Assembly: GCF_018141445.1 (NCBI RefSeq)
Contig: NZ_CP058649.1
Span: forward strand, 1,197,001 to 1,261,000
Source: Vallitalea pronyensis
Lineage (GTDB): Bacteria; Bacillota; Clostridia; Lachnospirales; Vallitaleaceae
DNA length: 64,000 nucleotides
Direction: 5' to 3'
The position numbers and the translations under genes were made by a program. The notes beneath the pieces are model-generated. The model had not been told where the DNA came from and did not search any database. It worked only from the letters and a program-made list of their open reading frames with translations. Below are positions 46,312 through 55,221 of the stretch, one piece after another; position 1 is the stretch's first letter; each line of letters opens with the position of its first letter.

Positions 46312-46348
46312 AGAAAGTAAAGGTAATCCCTTTGCTTTCTTTGTTGAA
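46312..46348 (+). terminator. Hairpin after the NADH dehydrogenase gene
   Basis: AGAAAGTAAAGG (46312-46323) pairs with CCTTTGCTTTCT (46329-46340) with one G-U pair; the T tract is weak. The 46349-46537 gap has a TATAAT at 46425 that may serve the EetA-like gene, without a good -35. Confidence 0.5.
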
Positions 46349-46537
46349 TACAGGTTTTATCATCCATTGTTCCATAAAACCAGATTTCGTAAGGTGTGAT
46401 TGTGAAAATAATACCCAGATATGTTATAATAATGGAAATGATAGAGGAATAAATACAAGCCCATGAATATCTTCCATGTAGAATAGAGGATTCGTATCAA
46501 GTTTACACACGTATGCCAAGAAAGGATTGGTTGCCTT

Positions 46538-46912
46538 ATGAAACGAAATGACATCTATATAATTGTTGGTGTACTGATTGTTGCTGGGGTTTTATATGTA
46601 TTAAATCAATACCGCATCAGTCAAATAGACACCAAGCATATTGTAGCTAACATATACGTAGATGGTGAACTATATAAGACAGTGCCCATTAACGAAGAAA
46701 AAGAAATTACAATTAAGACAAAATATGGGACAAATGTGGTTAGTATACATGATCATGGTGCAGAAATGGTCCATGCCAATTGTCCAGACCATCTTTGTGA
46801 AAAAGTTGGTTTTATTGGCCAAGTGGGAAACCGGATTGTATGTTTGCCTAATCGTGTGTATGTTGAGATTGCAGGGGATGTGGAGGAGGAAGTCGATGCC
46901 ATATCCGAATAG
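46538..46912 (+). CDS. NusG domain II protein (EetA-like)
   Basis: 124 residues: one N-terminal membrane helix (YIIVGVLIVAGVLYVL) and an extracytoplasmic NusG-domain-II-like fold (ANIYVDGELYKTVPINEEKE, then NVVSIHDHGAEMVHANCPDHLCEKVGFI and CLPNRVYVEI). The Cys pair in NCPDHLC and a later Cys are typical of the family. In Listeria, EetA of this type works with EetB in flavin-based extracellular electron transfer. The next gene overlaps by 17 bases. Confidence 0.85.
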   Translation: MKRNDIYIIVGVLIVAGVLYVLNQYRISQIDTKHIVANIYVDGELYKTVPINEEKEITIKTKYGTNVVSIHDHGAEMVHANCPDHLCEKVGFIGQVGNRIVCLPNRVYVEIAGDVEEEVDAISE

Positions 46913-47426
46913 AATAAAACAGCTTTCAAAAGTACAAAAGATGGTATTCATTGCAATGCTCATTGCCTTTGCACTTGTACTGAGTTATGTGGAAAGGTCA
47001 TTTGGCGTTATTCTGCCTATTCCAGGTGTAAAACTGGGTTTAGCTAATATTGTAACCTTAGCAAGTCTTTACTTGCTGACCTTTCACGAAGCGTTGTTAT
47101 TGGTGATGCTTAGAGTCATTTTAAATTGTTTTTTTGTAGGTTTTCAAACGTTTTGGTTTAGTTTATCTGGTGGTTTACTAAGTCTTGTTGTCATGTATTG
47201 TTTGTTAAGAATTGGAAAAGAGAAAGTGAGTACCATAGGGGTGAGTGTTGTTGGCGCAGTCAACCATAATATAGGGCAGTTAATCGTGATTGCAATCATA
47301 ACCAATAGTGTTGATGTAGCTGCATCTTATTTCCCTGTTTTAGCGGTATCAGGTATTATAACAGGTGTGCTTGTAGGTATAACGGTTGGGTATTTATTGC
47401 CTTATTTGAACCGACTGTTTAGATAG
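46896..47426 (+). CDS. Gx transporter family protein (EetB-like; also called heptaprenyl diphosphate synthase component I)
   Basis: 176 residues from ATG 46896, with GGAGGAGGA 6 bases upstream; the long frame from 46662 only shadows the previous gene. It is an ECF-S-like membrane protein with about five helices (MVFIAMLIAFALVLSYVE, ILPIPGVKLGLANIVTLASL, ILNCFFVGFQTFWFSLSGGL, VGAVNHNIGQLIVIAI). This is the family of EetB, always next to the NusG-II protein. The name as a prenyl synthase component is historical. Overlap with EetA suggests coupled translation. Confidence 0.88.
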   Translation: MPYPNRIKQLSKVQKMVFIAMLIAFALVLSYVERSFGVILPIPGVKLGLANIVTLASLYLLTFHEALLLVMLRVILNCFFVGFQTFWFSLSGGLLSLVVMYCLLRIGKEKVSTIGVSVVGAVNHNIGQLIVIAIITNSVDVAASYFPVLAVSGIITGVLVGITVGYLLPYLNRLFR

Positions 47427-47555
47427 ACAAAGATAGCATGATGGCAATTTCATGAGGGACAAGCAGGTGTACTGAAAAATAAGGCGAGTGGGTACATACA
47501 GTAAAATAGATGGTATCCTATCCAGGAGATTCCTTAGAAGGAAGGATTGAATAAC

Positions 47556-49004
47556 ATGGCATATAAAGATTTACAAGCATTTATGAAAGCATTAGAGAAA
47601 AAAGAACAATTGGATGTGGTAGAGACCTGTGTGGATAGTGTGTTAGAGATAACAGAGATTGCAGATCGTGTATCCAAGAAAAATGGCAGAGCTTTGCTGT
47701 TTAAAAATGTGAAACATTCGCCATACCCTGTACTCATTAATGCTGTGGGTTCTTATGAACGACTGCATATGGCTTTTGAAGTAGAGGATCTTGATGATAT
47801 TGGTAACGAAATCGGTGAGTTAGTCAATATGGGCAACTATCTAGGCATTATCAGCCAGATCAAGTCCATTCCAAGATTAACTCGTATGCTTCATGTGTTT
47901 CCTAAGAAAGTGAAAAGAGCCATATGCCAAGAAGTCGTAGAAGAGCCTGACCTTGATCAGCTTCCTATTTTAAAATGTTGGCCAGAAGACGGTGGGCGTT
48001 ACATCACGTTACCCTTGGTAATCACGAAAGATCCTGAAACAGGACAACAAAACATGGGGATGTATCGTCTACAAGTGTACGACAGTAAAACCACAGGCAT
48101 GCATTGGCATTTGCATAAAGATGGTCGAGAAATATATAAAAAATATCGGGACTTAGGGTTGAAAAAGATGCCTGTGTCTGTGGCATTAGGTTGTGATCCA
48201 GCGATTATGTATGCGGCTACAGCACCATTACCTAAGATGGTTGATGAGATGATGTTCGCAGGATTTTTGAGAAAAGATGCCGTCAATATTGTTAAATGTG
48301 TAACAAATGATCTCTACGTACCCGCTAATGCTGAGTTTATCTTGGAAGGGTATGTGGACTTAGAGGAAATGCGCTTAGAAGGGCCTTTTGGCGACCATAC
48401 CGGCTATTATTCCTTAGCAGATATATATCCCGTTTTTCATATTGAGAAGATCACACGGCGTAGGGAGCCTGTGTATCCTACGACCATTGTTGGGAAACCC
48501 CCTATGGAAGATTGCTATCTAGCAAAAGCGACGGAACGTTTTTTCTTGCCGCTTATCAAGTTAATGGTACCTGAGATCGTGGACTATAATTTTCCACTAG
48601 AAGGTGTTTTTCATAATTGTGTGATTGTATCCATTAAAAAATCCTATCCAAAGCATGCTCAGAAAGTGATGAGTGCCATGTGGGGGTTAGGGCAGATGAT
48701 GTACACCAAGATGATTGTTGTGGTTGATGAGCAAGTAGACCCTCATGATTTATCAACGGTAGCTTGGAAGGTCTTTAATAATATTGATCCTCATCGAGAT
48801 TTAGTCATCAATGAAGGACCTTTGGATGCTCTTGATCATTCGTCCAATACGGCTTTATATGGTTATCGATTGGGTATAGATGCTACTAAGAAATTAAAAA
48901 GTGAGGGGCATCAGCGGGAATGGCCTAACGATATCGAAATGAGTCAAGATATTAAGAAAATGGTGGATGAGAAATGGGCATCTTATGGCATACATTTATC
49001 ATGA
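47556..49004 (+). CDS. UbiD-family decarboxylase (menaquinone/quinone type)
   Basis: 482 residues; GAAGGAAGG is 10 bases before ATG 47556, while TTG 47547 is too close. LINAVGSYERLHMAF, GGRYITLPLVITKDPETG, MYRLQVYDSKTTGMHWH, EGPFGDHTGYYS (catalytic Glu region) and HNCVIVSIKKSYPKHA are UbiD signatures. UbiD enzymes use prenylated FMN made by UbiX to decarboxylate aromatic acids. With UbiA and UbiX it fits the late steps of quinone synthesis (4-hydroxybenzoate type or the MqnP/L/M branch of the futalosine route). Confidence 0.92.
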   Translation: MAYKDLQAFMKALEKKEQLDVVETCVDSVLEITEIADRVSKKNGRALLFKNVKHSPYPVLINAVGSYERLHMAFEVEDLDDIGNEIGELVNMGNYLGIISQIKSIPRLTRMLHVFPKKVKRAICQEVVEEPDLDQLPILKCWPEDGGRYITLPLVITKDPETGQQNMGMYRLQVYDSKTTGMHWHLHKDGREIYKKYRDLGLKKMPVSVALGCDPAIMYAATAPLPKMVDEMMFAGFLRKDAVNIVKCVTNDLYVPANAEFILEGYVDLEEMRLEGPFGDHTGYYSLADIYPVFHIEKITRRREPVYPTTIVGKPPMEDCYLAKATERFFLPLIKLMVPEIVDYNFPLEGVFHNCVIVSIKKSYPKHAQKVMSAMWGLGQMMYTKMIVVVDEQVDPHDLSTVAWKVFNNIDPHRDLVINEGPLDALDHSSNTALYGYRLGIDATKKLKSEGHQREWPNDIEMSQDIKKMVDEKWASYGIHLS

Positions 49005-49028
49005 TCATAACGAAAGAAGATAGATAAT

Positions 49029-49901
49029 ATGAGACTTCTGAGACGTTTAAAAACATATGGTGAATTGGTGATGTTTTCACATACGTTGTTTTCATTACCT
49101 TTCGCCCTTATAGCTATGATTTGGGCAGCCGATGGCTTGCCTGAAGGAAGACTGATTCTATGGATTTTAATTGCGTTAGTAGCAGGCAGAAATGGTGCAA
49201 ATGCTTTGAACCGCTGGGTAGACAAATCCTATGATAAAATGAACCCAAGGACCGCCCACCGGCACATGCCTCAGAATAAGGTAAAAAATATAGAAGTTCT
49301 GGGATTGACAGCTGTTTGTTACGGGGTGTTTGTACTAGCCGCCTATCAGATCAATACCATTTGTTTTATACTGTCGCCTATAGCTTTAGCGCTGTTTACA
49401 TTGTATTCGTATACCAAGCGTTTTACATGGGCCTGTCATTTGGTGTTAGGTTTCACCTGCGCTGGCGCACCTGTCGGTGCATGGTTGGCAGTAACGGGGC
49501 GATTGGATATTGTGCCATTGGTACTGGGTGCTGTTGTGTTATTGTGGGTAGCAGGATTTGATATTATCTATGGTACCCAAGATATTGATTTTGACCGAGA
49601 TCATGGGCTGTTTTCTATTCCTGCTCAGTTTGGGTTTAAAAATGCCCTTTTCATTGCTCGTGGTTTTCACTTGCTCATGCTTGGCTTATTATTAGGTTTG
49701 TATTTTTATCGCAGCATGAGTGTGTTATACCTATTTGGTCTTGGTATAAGTGCCGTGTTATTGACCATTGAGCACTACATGGTTGATCCAGCTAATCGGT
49801 CCAAGATGAATACGGCATCGTATCATCTGAATCAGATTGTCAGTATGTCTATTTTAGTTTTTACGTTATTGGATTTTTTATGGACAAATGGGTTCAAATA
49901 A
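49029..49901 (+). CDS. UbiA-family prenyltransferase
   Basis: 290 residues with eight or so membrane helices. The two Asp-rich prenyl-diphosphate motifs are present: NALNRWVDKSYDKMNPRTAH (first) and DIIYGTQDIDFDRDHG (second). SHTLFSLPFALIAM at the N-terminus matches 4-hydroxybenzoate polyprenyltransferases of the MqnP-like clade. It attaches an isoprenoid chain to an aromatic acid at the membrane. It is comparable in role, not necessarily in chemistry, to DmkA of the Listeria electron-transfer locus. 24 bases follow ubiD. Confidence 0.9.
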   Translation: MRLLRRLKTYGELVMFSHTLFSLPFALIAMIWAADGLPEGRLILWILIALVAGRNGANALNRWVDKSYDKMNPRTAHRHMPQNKVKNIEVLGLTAVCYGVFVLAAYQINTICFILSPIALALFTLYSYTKRFTWACHLVLGFTCAGAPVGAWLAVTGRLDIVPLVLGAVVLLWVAGFDIIYGTQDIDFDRDHGLFSIPAQFGFKNALFIARGFHLLMLGLLLGLYFYRSMSVLYLFGLGISAVLLTIEHYMVDPANRSKMNTASYHLNQIVSMSILVFTLLDFLWTNGFK

Positions 49902-49959
49902 CTTATGTAAAAGACGGAACACATGGTGTTCAAAATATAAACATTTAGGTGGTGCTGTT

Positions 49960-50526
49960 GTGGGAAAATATGTTGTAGGCATAACAGGTGCAAGTGGTAG
50001 TATATATGGAAAATGTGTAGTTGAAGAATTAGTTAAGATGGGTCATCATGTGTATGTGGTGATCACGGAACAAGGGGAAAAAGTTTTTGCTTATGAGCTG
50101 GAACAACAGGTGGAAGAATGGTTAAGTGTTTTTGGTAATGCTGTAGAACGGTGTCGTGAGGATGACTTTTTTACACCCATAGCAAGTGGGTCATTTCCTC
50201 TTGATGGGATGGTGGTCGTACCTTGCTCTATGGGCAGTCTTGCTAAAATAGCCCATGGTATAAGTGATAACCTTTTAATCAGAAGCAGTGATGTATGCAT
50301 AAAAGAAAAGAAGAAGTTGGTGCTGGTGCCAAGAGAAACCCCACTAAGCGCTGTTCATCTAGAAAACATGTTAACCTTAAGCAGACTGGGGGTAGAGATG
50401 GTACCGCCAATGCCAGAATTCTATAGTAAGCCTAACAGCATTGAGGATATGGTTGCGTCTACTGTCGGGCGTATACTCCAGCGTTTAGGCATTGCCAATA
50501 CCTTATACATGAAGTGGCAATCGTAA
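49960..50526 (+). CDS. UbiX-family flavin prenyltransferase
   Basis: 188 residues from GTG 49960 (AGGTGG 6-7 bases upstream); the frame from 49888 is over-long. VVGITGASGSIYGKCVVEEL (Rossmann flavin loop), PIASGSFPLDGMVVVPCSMG and LVLVPRETPLSAVHLENMLTL are diagnostic. UbiX attaches a dimethylallyl group to FMN, making the cofactor needed by the UbiD protein two genes upstream. Confidence 0.93.
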   Translation: MGKYVVGITGASGSIYGKCVVEELVKMGHHVYVVITEQGEKVFAYELEQQVEEWLSVFGNAVERCREDDFFTPIASGSFPLDGMVVVPCSMGSLAKIAHGISDNLLIRSSDVCIKEKKKLVLVPRETPLSAVHLENMLTLSRLGVEMVPPMPEFYSKPNSIEDMVASTVGRILQRLGIANTLYMKWQS

Positions 50527-50542
50527 GTTTTGGAGGGGTAAG

Positions 50543-51268
50543 ATGATTGAAGTAAAAGATGTGAGTTATAGCTATGAGGATCATGAAATACTTCATAAGA
50601 TTAGTTTTTCTCTTGATGAAGGTGAACGATGTACCCTTATTGGGAAATCCGGTATTGGTAAAACCACCGTGTTAAAACTCATTAGTGGTATTTGTCCATG
50701 TCAAGATGGAACCATAACCCTTAAAGGCAGGACTGTCAACACAAAACAACATCATATGGGATATATACCTCAACATTATGGGTTAATACCCTGGTATAAT
50801 GTCAAAAAAAATATTGTATTGCCCAGGAAATTAAAAAACGGGAAGAAAAATGTCAACCTTCATCAACTGCATGGGCTATGCAGAGAACTACGAATCGAGA
50901 ATATAATGAATAAATACCCGAATCATCTTAGTGGAGGTCAACAGCAAAGAGTAGCCATAGCACGTGCATTGTATCAAGAACCGGATGTGTTGTTAATGGA
51001 TGAACCTTTTGCGTCTCTGGATTATATGCATCGTGAAGAAGCTAGAAACATATTTTTAGACATATGGGAGAAACATCAAATAACAACGATCATGGTCACT
51101 CATGATTTACTAGAAGCCATTTACCTAGGTCATAAAGTGGCTATATTAAGTGGTACAGACGACATGACCATCTTGGATAACCCTTATGTTCAAATGGATT
51201 TAAAAGATAACCTTGAAGGTATCTATGCTTATAAAGACTTGCTAGAAAAGCACATGGGTAGTCGGTGA
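50543..51268 (+). CDS. ABC transporter ATPase, NitT/TauT type
   Basis: 241 residues with TGGAGGGG before ATG 50543. Walker A GKSGIGKTT, Q-loop YIPQHYGLIPWYNV, signature LSGGQQQRVAIARAL, Walker B LLMDEPFASLD and H-loop VTHDLLEA are intact. It partners the permease 17 bases downstream. No binding protein is adjacent; the lipoprotein at 43.2-44.1 kb is the right class. Location inside a quinone/flavin locus suggests import of an aromatic or flavin-related precursor, which is inference. Confidence 0.9.
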   Translation: MIEVKDVSYSYEDHEILHKISFSLDEGERCTLIGKSGIGKTTVLKLISGICPCQDGTITLKGRTVNTKQHHMGYIPQHYGLIPWYNVKKNIVLPRKLKNGKKNVNLHQLHGLCRELRIENIMNKYPNHLSGGQQQRVAIARALYQEPDVLLMDEPFASLDYMHREEARNIFLDIWEKHQITTIMVTHDLLEAIYLGHKVAILSGTDDMTILDNPYVQMDLKDNLEGIYAYKDLLEKHMGSR

Positions 51269-51285
51269 AGGTGAGGTAGAACGGT

Positions 51286-52029
51286 ATGCAAAAAAAGCAA
51301 AGGCATCACGGGCATTACATATGGATTTTAATAGGGGTGTTTGCTTTATGGCAAACCATTGCGATGATCGTGGATATCTCCATACTTCCCTCCCCTTATG
51401 AAATTATACACTATACCATTAACCACATGCATGTGGAAATCATATGGCATGTATTGTACAGTTTGAGAAGAGTCATCTTAGGTATAGCAATAGCTGTTGC
51501 AATAGCTGTTCCAATAGGTGTATTATCCGGATTTTATAAAAAAGTGGAGCGTTTGGTATCGCCTTTATTGTATTTTGCTTACCCGGTACCTAAGTTTGCT
51601 TTGTTACCGATTATCATGTTAATATTTGGGATAGGTGAGGGGACAAAGATTGTGATGGTGGCCCTGATTATCTTGTTTCCAATGATGGTGAACATACGGG
51701 ATGCTATGAAACAAATGAACAAAGCACTGTTCAGCGTATTCATTGCTAGCGGCATAAGCCATCATCAACTAATCCTCGGTGTGGCACTCAAAGGTATTTT
51801 GCCCCGTTTATTTACAACCATAAGAATTGGCATTGGAACCGCCTTATCCGTTTTGTTTTTTTCAGAGAATTTTGGTACCACCTTTGGGCTGGGTTATTAC
51901 ATCATGGATTCCTGGATGCGGATTAATTATGTGGCCATGTATAGCGGTATTCTGTTAATGAGTGGTTTAGGGTTAATCCTTTTTCTCGTGGTAGATACTT
52001 TAAATAAACAGCTGTGTCCATGGCAGTAA
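51286..52029 (+). CDS. ABC transporter permease, NitT/TauT type
   Basis: 247 residues with about six helices and the BPD_transp_1 coupling region (VALKGILPRLFTTIRIGIGT). The opening helix (HYIWILIGVFALWQTIAM) and LPSPYEIIHYT are typical of SsuC/TauC/ThiX permeases. It forms the channel for the preceding ATPase. Confidence 0.9.
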   Translation: MQKKQRHHGHYIWILIGVFALWQTIAMIVDISILPSPYEIIHYTINHMHVEIIWHVLYSLRRVILGIAIAVAIAVPIGVLSGFYKKVERLVSPLLYFAYPVPKFALLPIIMLIFGIGEGTKIVMVALIILFPMMVNIRDAMKQMNKALFSVFIASGISHHQLILGVALKGILPRLFTTIRIGIGTALSVLFFSENFGTTFGLGYYIMDSWMRINYVAMYSGILLMSGLGLILFLVVDTLNKQLCPWQ

Positions 52030-52070
52030 ATAGGTTTGGAGTGGCTATGAAGTAAGTGAAGGGGTGAACA

Positions 52071-52415
52071 ATGGTGAAGAAACTTGTTTTATATGCGTGT
52101 ATGATGATGAGCCTTACAGGGTGTTCTTCTAAAGCATACAAATATGATGATGGGGAATATTTTGGTGAAGCAGAAGGACACCACGGTCCAATCAAAGTGA
52201 AAGTGCTTGTGGATAAACATGTCATATCCGATATTTTCATCCTTGAGGAACAAGAAATTCCAGGACTAAAAGAGATTGTTTATGAAAAAATACCACCCAA
52301 GATGAAAAAACATAATACCTGGGATGTGGATGGTGTTTCTGGAGCGACCCTTACAAGCACAGGTTTAAAAAATGCTGTCAAAGATGCCATTGAAGATGCC
52401 TTACAAGAAGAGTAG
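52071..52415 (+). CDS. Single-domain FMN-binding lipoprotein (PplA-like)
   Basis: 114 residues with AGGGGTG before ATG 52071. A lipobox (SLTGC, Cys 18) after a short signal peptide anchors it outside the membrane. The rest is one FMN_bind domain: YDDGEYFGEAEGHHGPIKVK and DVDGVSGATLTSTG, where SGATLT (90-95) matches the site at which ApbE-type transferases attach FMN to the final Thr. Listeria PplA has two such domains; this is a minimal version. It could carry electrons from the quinone pool outwards. No apbE is in the window. Confidence 0.85.
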   Translation: MVKKLVLYACMMMSLTGCSSKAYKYDDGEYFGEAEGHHGPIKVKVLVDKHVISDIFILEEQEIPGLKEIVYEKIPPKMKKHNTWDVDGVSGATLTSTGLKNAVKDAIEDALQEE

Positions 52416-52428
52416 GTGGAGGTTCCGG

Positions 52429-53997
52429 ATGAAACTACAATATAAAATGGTTATTCTCTTTTCAGCGATACTGCTCTTTACAGTGGGTATCACCGGGTAT
52501 AATACCCAAAATCAATTACAGAAAACCATTGAAACCCAGATGGGGAATAATGCCATGGACTTAGCAGTCACCATAGCATCCTTAGAGAATATACAGAAGA
52601 ACCTTATGAAGAAAGATGCAGAAGCTATTCAAAGTCAGATTGAGACATTTCGAGAAAAAACAAGGTTTCAATACATCATTGTTATGGATATGGACGGTAT
52701 TAAATATTCCTACCCTTATGAAGTCAGCATCGGTAAGAAATACCTCAGTGGTGGGGAAGAAGATGTCTTGAAACATGGAAAAGCCTATACGTCAGCCGAT
52801 AGAAATCGATTCATTTCTGCTATAAGAGCTTTTGCACCTATTGATTACCAGGGTGAGCAAATCGGTGCTGTATTGGTTGGTTTGCTAAATGATACGGTTA
52901 ATCGTGAAATTGAACCTTATACGAGAAATTTTCAGATAGCCTTAGTCATTGCACTGGTTTTAGGTATAATCTTTACCTTTCTTATGACCACCAATATTAA
53001 AAAAACCATTTTTGGACAGGAACCAAAAGAAATTTCGCTTTTATTAGGTGAAAAAGAGTTAATTTTGGAGAGTATTGATACAGGGATTGTTGCCATTAAT
53101 TCCAAGCAAGAAATAACCCTTATGAACGATCTTGCCAAGAAAATTTTTCAAGTGGACCAAGAGGTAGAACAGGATATTCGTATGTTTGACGACCGTTATG
53201 CAGAATTGTTAGTGAGTAGTATGGAGGAAGATGAAACCATCCTTCATGTGGATATTCAGACAAGGTTTAATATCAATTTATTATGCAGTTTTAAGCCTTT
53301 GAAAAATCATAATGATGAAATCATTGGTGCTGTATCCACTTTTCAAAATAAAACAGAAGTGAAGCGTATGGTGGAAGAATTAGGTGGGATGAAACACCTA
53401 ACAGACAACTTGCGGGCTCAAAATCATGAGTTTTTAAATAAGCTGCATATTATTTCTGGGCTCATTCAATTGGATGAAAAAGAACAGGCGGTTAAGTATA
53501 TTGCAGAGCTCTCAGAGCAACGACAGGAGATATTAGGCATCTTAACCCATAACATTAAAAATGTTTATGTGGCTGGATTATTGTTAGCGAAATATAGCAA
53601 AGCCACAGAAAATAAGATTGATTTTGTAGTGGATAAATGGTCCAATATGGATAAACTTCCTCCTCATATGTCCCCTGACAAATTCTGTTCCATAGTAGGT
53701 AATCTCATTGAAAATGCAATTGAAGAATTGTTGGGAAAAAAACAGAGCAAAATATATGTGAAGTTAACACAAGATATAGAGCATGTTCATCTTATTGTGG
53801 AAGACAACGGTTCAGGTATTGCCGAAGATAAGCGGGAAAAAGTGTTTGAACGAGGGATTTCATCCAAGAAGGGTCAGCGAGGTTATGGGTTATGGATTAT
53901 TCATAATTATATAGAAGAAGCAAAAGGTTCCATTCATCTAACGTCTAGTGAGGATGGAACGTCTTGGGAAGTTTGGCTGCCCATGAAACAAATTTAG
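52429..53997 (+). CDS. CitA/DcuS-type sensor histidine kinase
   Basis: 522 residues from ATG 52429 (GGTGGAGG upstream). Two membrane helices enclose an extracytoplasmic single-Cache domain (about 30-175), followed by a PAS domain (SIDTGIVAINSKQEITLMND), the SpoOB-like phosphoacceptor (His 333 in RAQNHEFLNKLHIISGLI) and an HATPase with NLIENAIEEL and DNGSGI. This family senses small organic acids or similar ligands. It is 13 bases after the flavoprotein gene and likely controls this locus. Confidence 0.9.
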   Translation: MKLQYKMVILFSAILLFTVGITGYNTQNQLQKTIETQMGNNAMDLAVTIASLENIQKNLMKKDAEAIQSQIETFREKTRFQYIIVMDMDGIKYSYPYEVSIGKKYLSGGEEDVLKHGKAYTSADRNRFISAIRAFAPIDYQGEQIGAVLVGLLNDTVNREIEPYTRNFQIALVIALVLGIIFTFLMTTNIKKTIFGQEPKEISLLLGEKELILESIDTGIVAINSKQEITLMNDLAKKIFQVDQEVEQDIRMFDDRYAELLVSSMEEDETILHVDIQTRFNINLLCSFKPLKNHNDEIIGAVSTFQNKTEVKRMVEELGGMKHLTDNLRAQNHEFLNKLHIISGLIQLDEKEQAVKYIAELSEQRQEILGILTHNIKNVYVAGLLLAKYSKATENKIDFVVDKWSNMDKLPPHMSPDKFCSIVGNLIENAIEELLGKKQSKIYVKLTQDIEHVHLIVEDNGSGIAEDKREKVFERGISSKKGQRGYGLWIIHNYIEEAKGSIHLTSSEDGTSWEVWLPMKQI

Positions 53998-54015
53998 TGA
54001 TTTGGAGGCAATAAC

Positions 54016-54693
54016 ATGTATAAGGTTTTAATCGTAGAAGATGACCCCATGGTAAGACAAATAAATGAAAAATTTCTTGAAAAAATGGATGGCTTTGTAC
54101 TTGAAGCAAGTGTCAGTACGGTACAAGAAGGAAAGGATATACTGGCAAAATCATCTGTGAACCTTGTACTGCTGGATTTGTTTTTTCCTAATGAAAAAGG
54201 GCAGGATTTAATCAAGTGGATTCGTGCTCATGATTATCAATGCGATGTGATCATGATTACGGCAGATAAGTCGGTAAAAACCATTGAAGAATTATTGCGT
54301 TTTGGGATTGTGGATTATCTCATTAAACCTTTTACCTTTGAAAGGCTCAAAGAGTCCCTTAATCGTTATAAGATGCGAAAACAGAAATTTAATGATGAGA
54401 AAAATATAGAACAATCACAGCTTGATAAGTATGTTTTCTTTGAAGGGGATTCGGAGGAAAAAGAAACGATGGATGATAATCCATTCAGTAAGCATACGTA
54501 TGATAAAGTTCTTAGGTATTTACAGCATCATGGAGATAAAAGTTTTACGGCTTCTGAGGTGGCAGATGATATTGGTGTGTCTCGGATTACGGCAAGGCGT
54601 TATTTGGATTTGCTTGAAAAAGAAAATCTTGTGGTGATGGATTTGGAGTATGGTAAGATTGGGCGGCCGAAGAATAAGTATAGGATAAAGTAA
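54016..54693 (+). CDS. CitB/DcuR-type response regulator
   Basis: 225 residues. Receiver domain with VLIVEDDPMVRQ and the phosphoacceptor Asp 54 in LVLLDLFFPNEKG, then the IKPF lysine. The C-terminal winged helix (FTASEVADDIGVSRITARRY) is of the CitB type. It pairs with the kinase 18 bases upstream. Its targets probably include the electron-transfer genes, by context only. Confidence 0.9.
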   Translation: MYKVLIVEDDPMVRQINEKFLEKMDGFVLEASVSTVQEGKDILAKSSVNLVLLDLFFPNEKGQDLIKWIRAHDYQCDVIMITADKSVKTIEELLRFGIVDYLIKPFTFERLKESLNRYKMRKQKFNDEKNIEQSQLDKYVFFEGDSEEKETMDDNPFSKHTYDKVLRYLQHHGDKSFTASEVADDIGVSRITARRYLDLLEKENLVVMDLEYGKIGRPKNKYRIK

Positions 54694-54813
54694 TATGGTA
54701 AGAAAGATTATGATTTTTTGTGTGGATGGTAGAGAAAGGTTACTATTATAATGATAGGAAAGGTTGTTTATGATAGTAAAAAAGATATTGTAATAGAGTG
54801 TGCAAGATGTCCG

Positions 54814-55016
54814 TAGAAGGGGTATATGTACATCAATAGGTTCAGGTTAAAGTAATCTAAGAAAAACTAAGGTTCGTGAAAAAGGTATTTCCTAAAGCTT
54901 ACAACTCCCTTGCGGTCAGACAAGTAAGCTTTTTAACGGAAATACCTTTTTCACTTACCGAGTTTTTCTAAGATTGCTTTAAAAGTCACCGTATTGATGT
55001 ACACATACCCCTTCTA
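54814..55016. repeat. Giant (about 200-base) nested palindrome
   Basis: Four nested stems share one axis: 54814-54838 with 54992-55016 (25 bases, one mismatch), 54852-54868 with 54961-54977, 54876-54892 with 54938-54954 (exact 17 bases, GTGAAAAAGGTATTTCC), and 54894-54902 with 54924-54932. The tip is ACTCCCTTGCGGTCAGACAA. It fills most of the gap after the response regulator. The rest of 54694-55221 shows no gene. Confidence 0.8.
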
Positions 55017-55221
55017 CTAGAGTGGTTGGCGGTGGGGTAGGTTGGTGCTTGGGTAAAGAGTCGCGTCGCGTAGTGTATATGAGGTGAGGTTTGTTTGAAT
55101 AAACTCTTTATGGGTAGTATTGGTAATAAACTGGAAAAATATTGTATCTTTTGTGTAAATAATATATAATATAGACAACAGATATAGAACTCATTTCAAC
55201 AATTTTGAAGAAGGAGAGCTT

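Noticed and set aside
46662..46895. Long N-terminal extension of the EetB-like protein
   Set aside because: It overlaps the EetA-like gene in another frame; a good ribosome site precedes ATG 46896.
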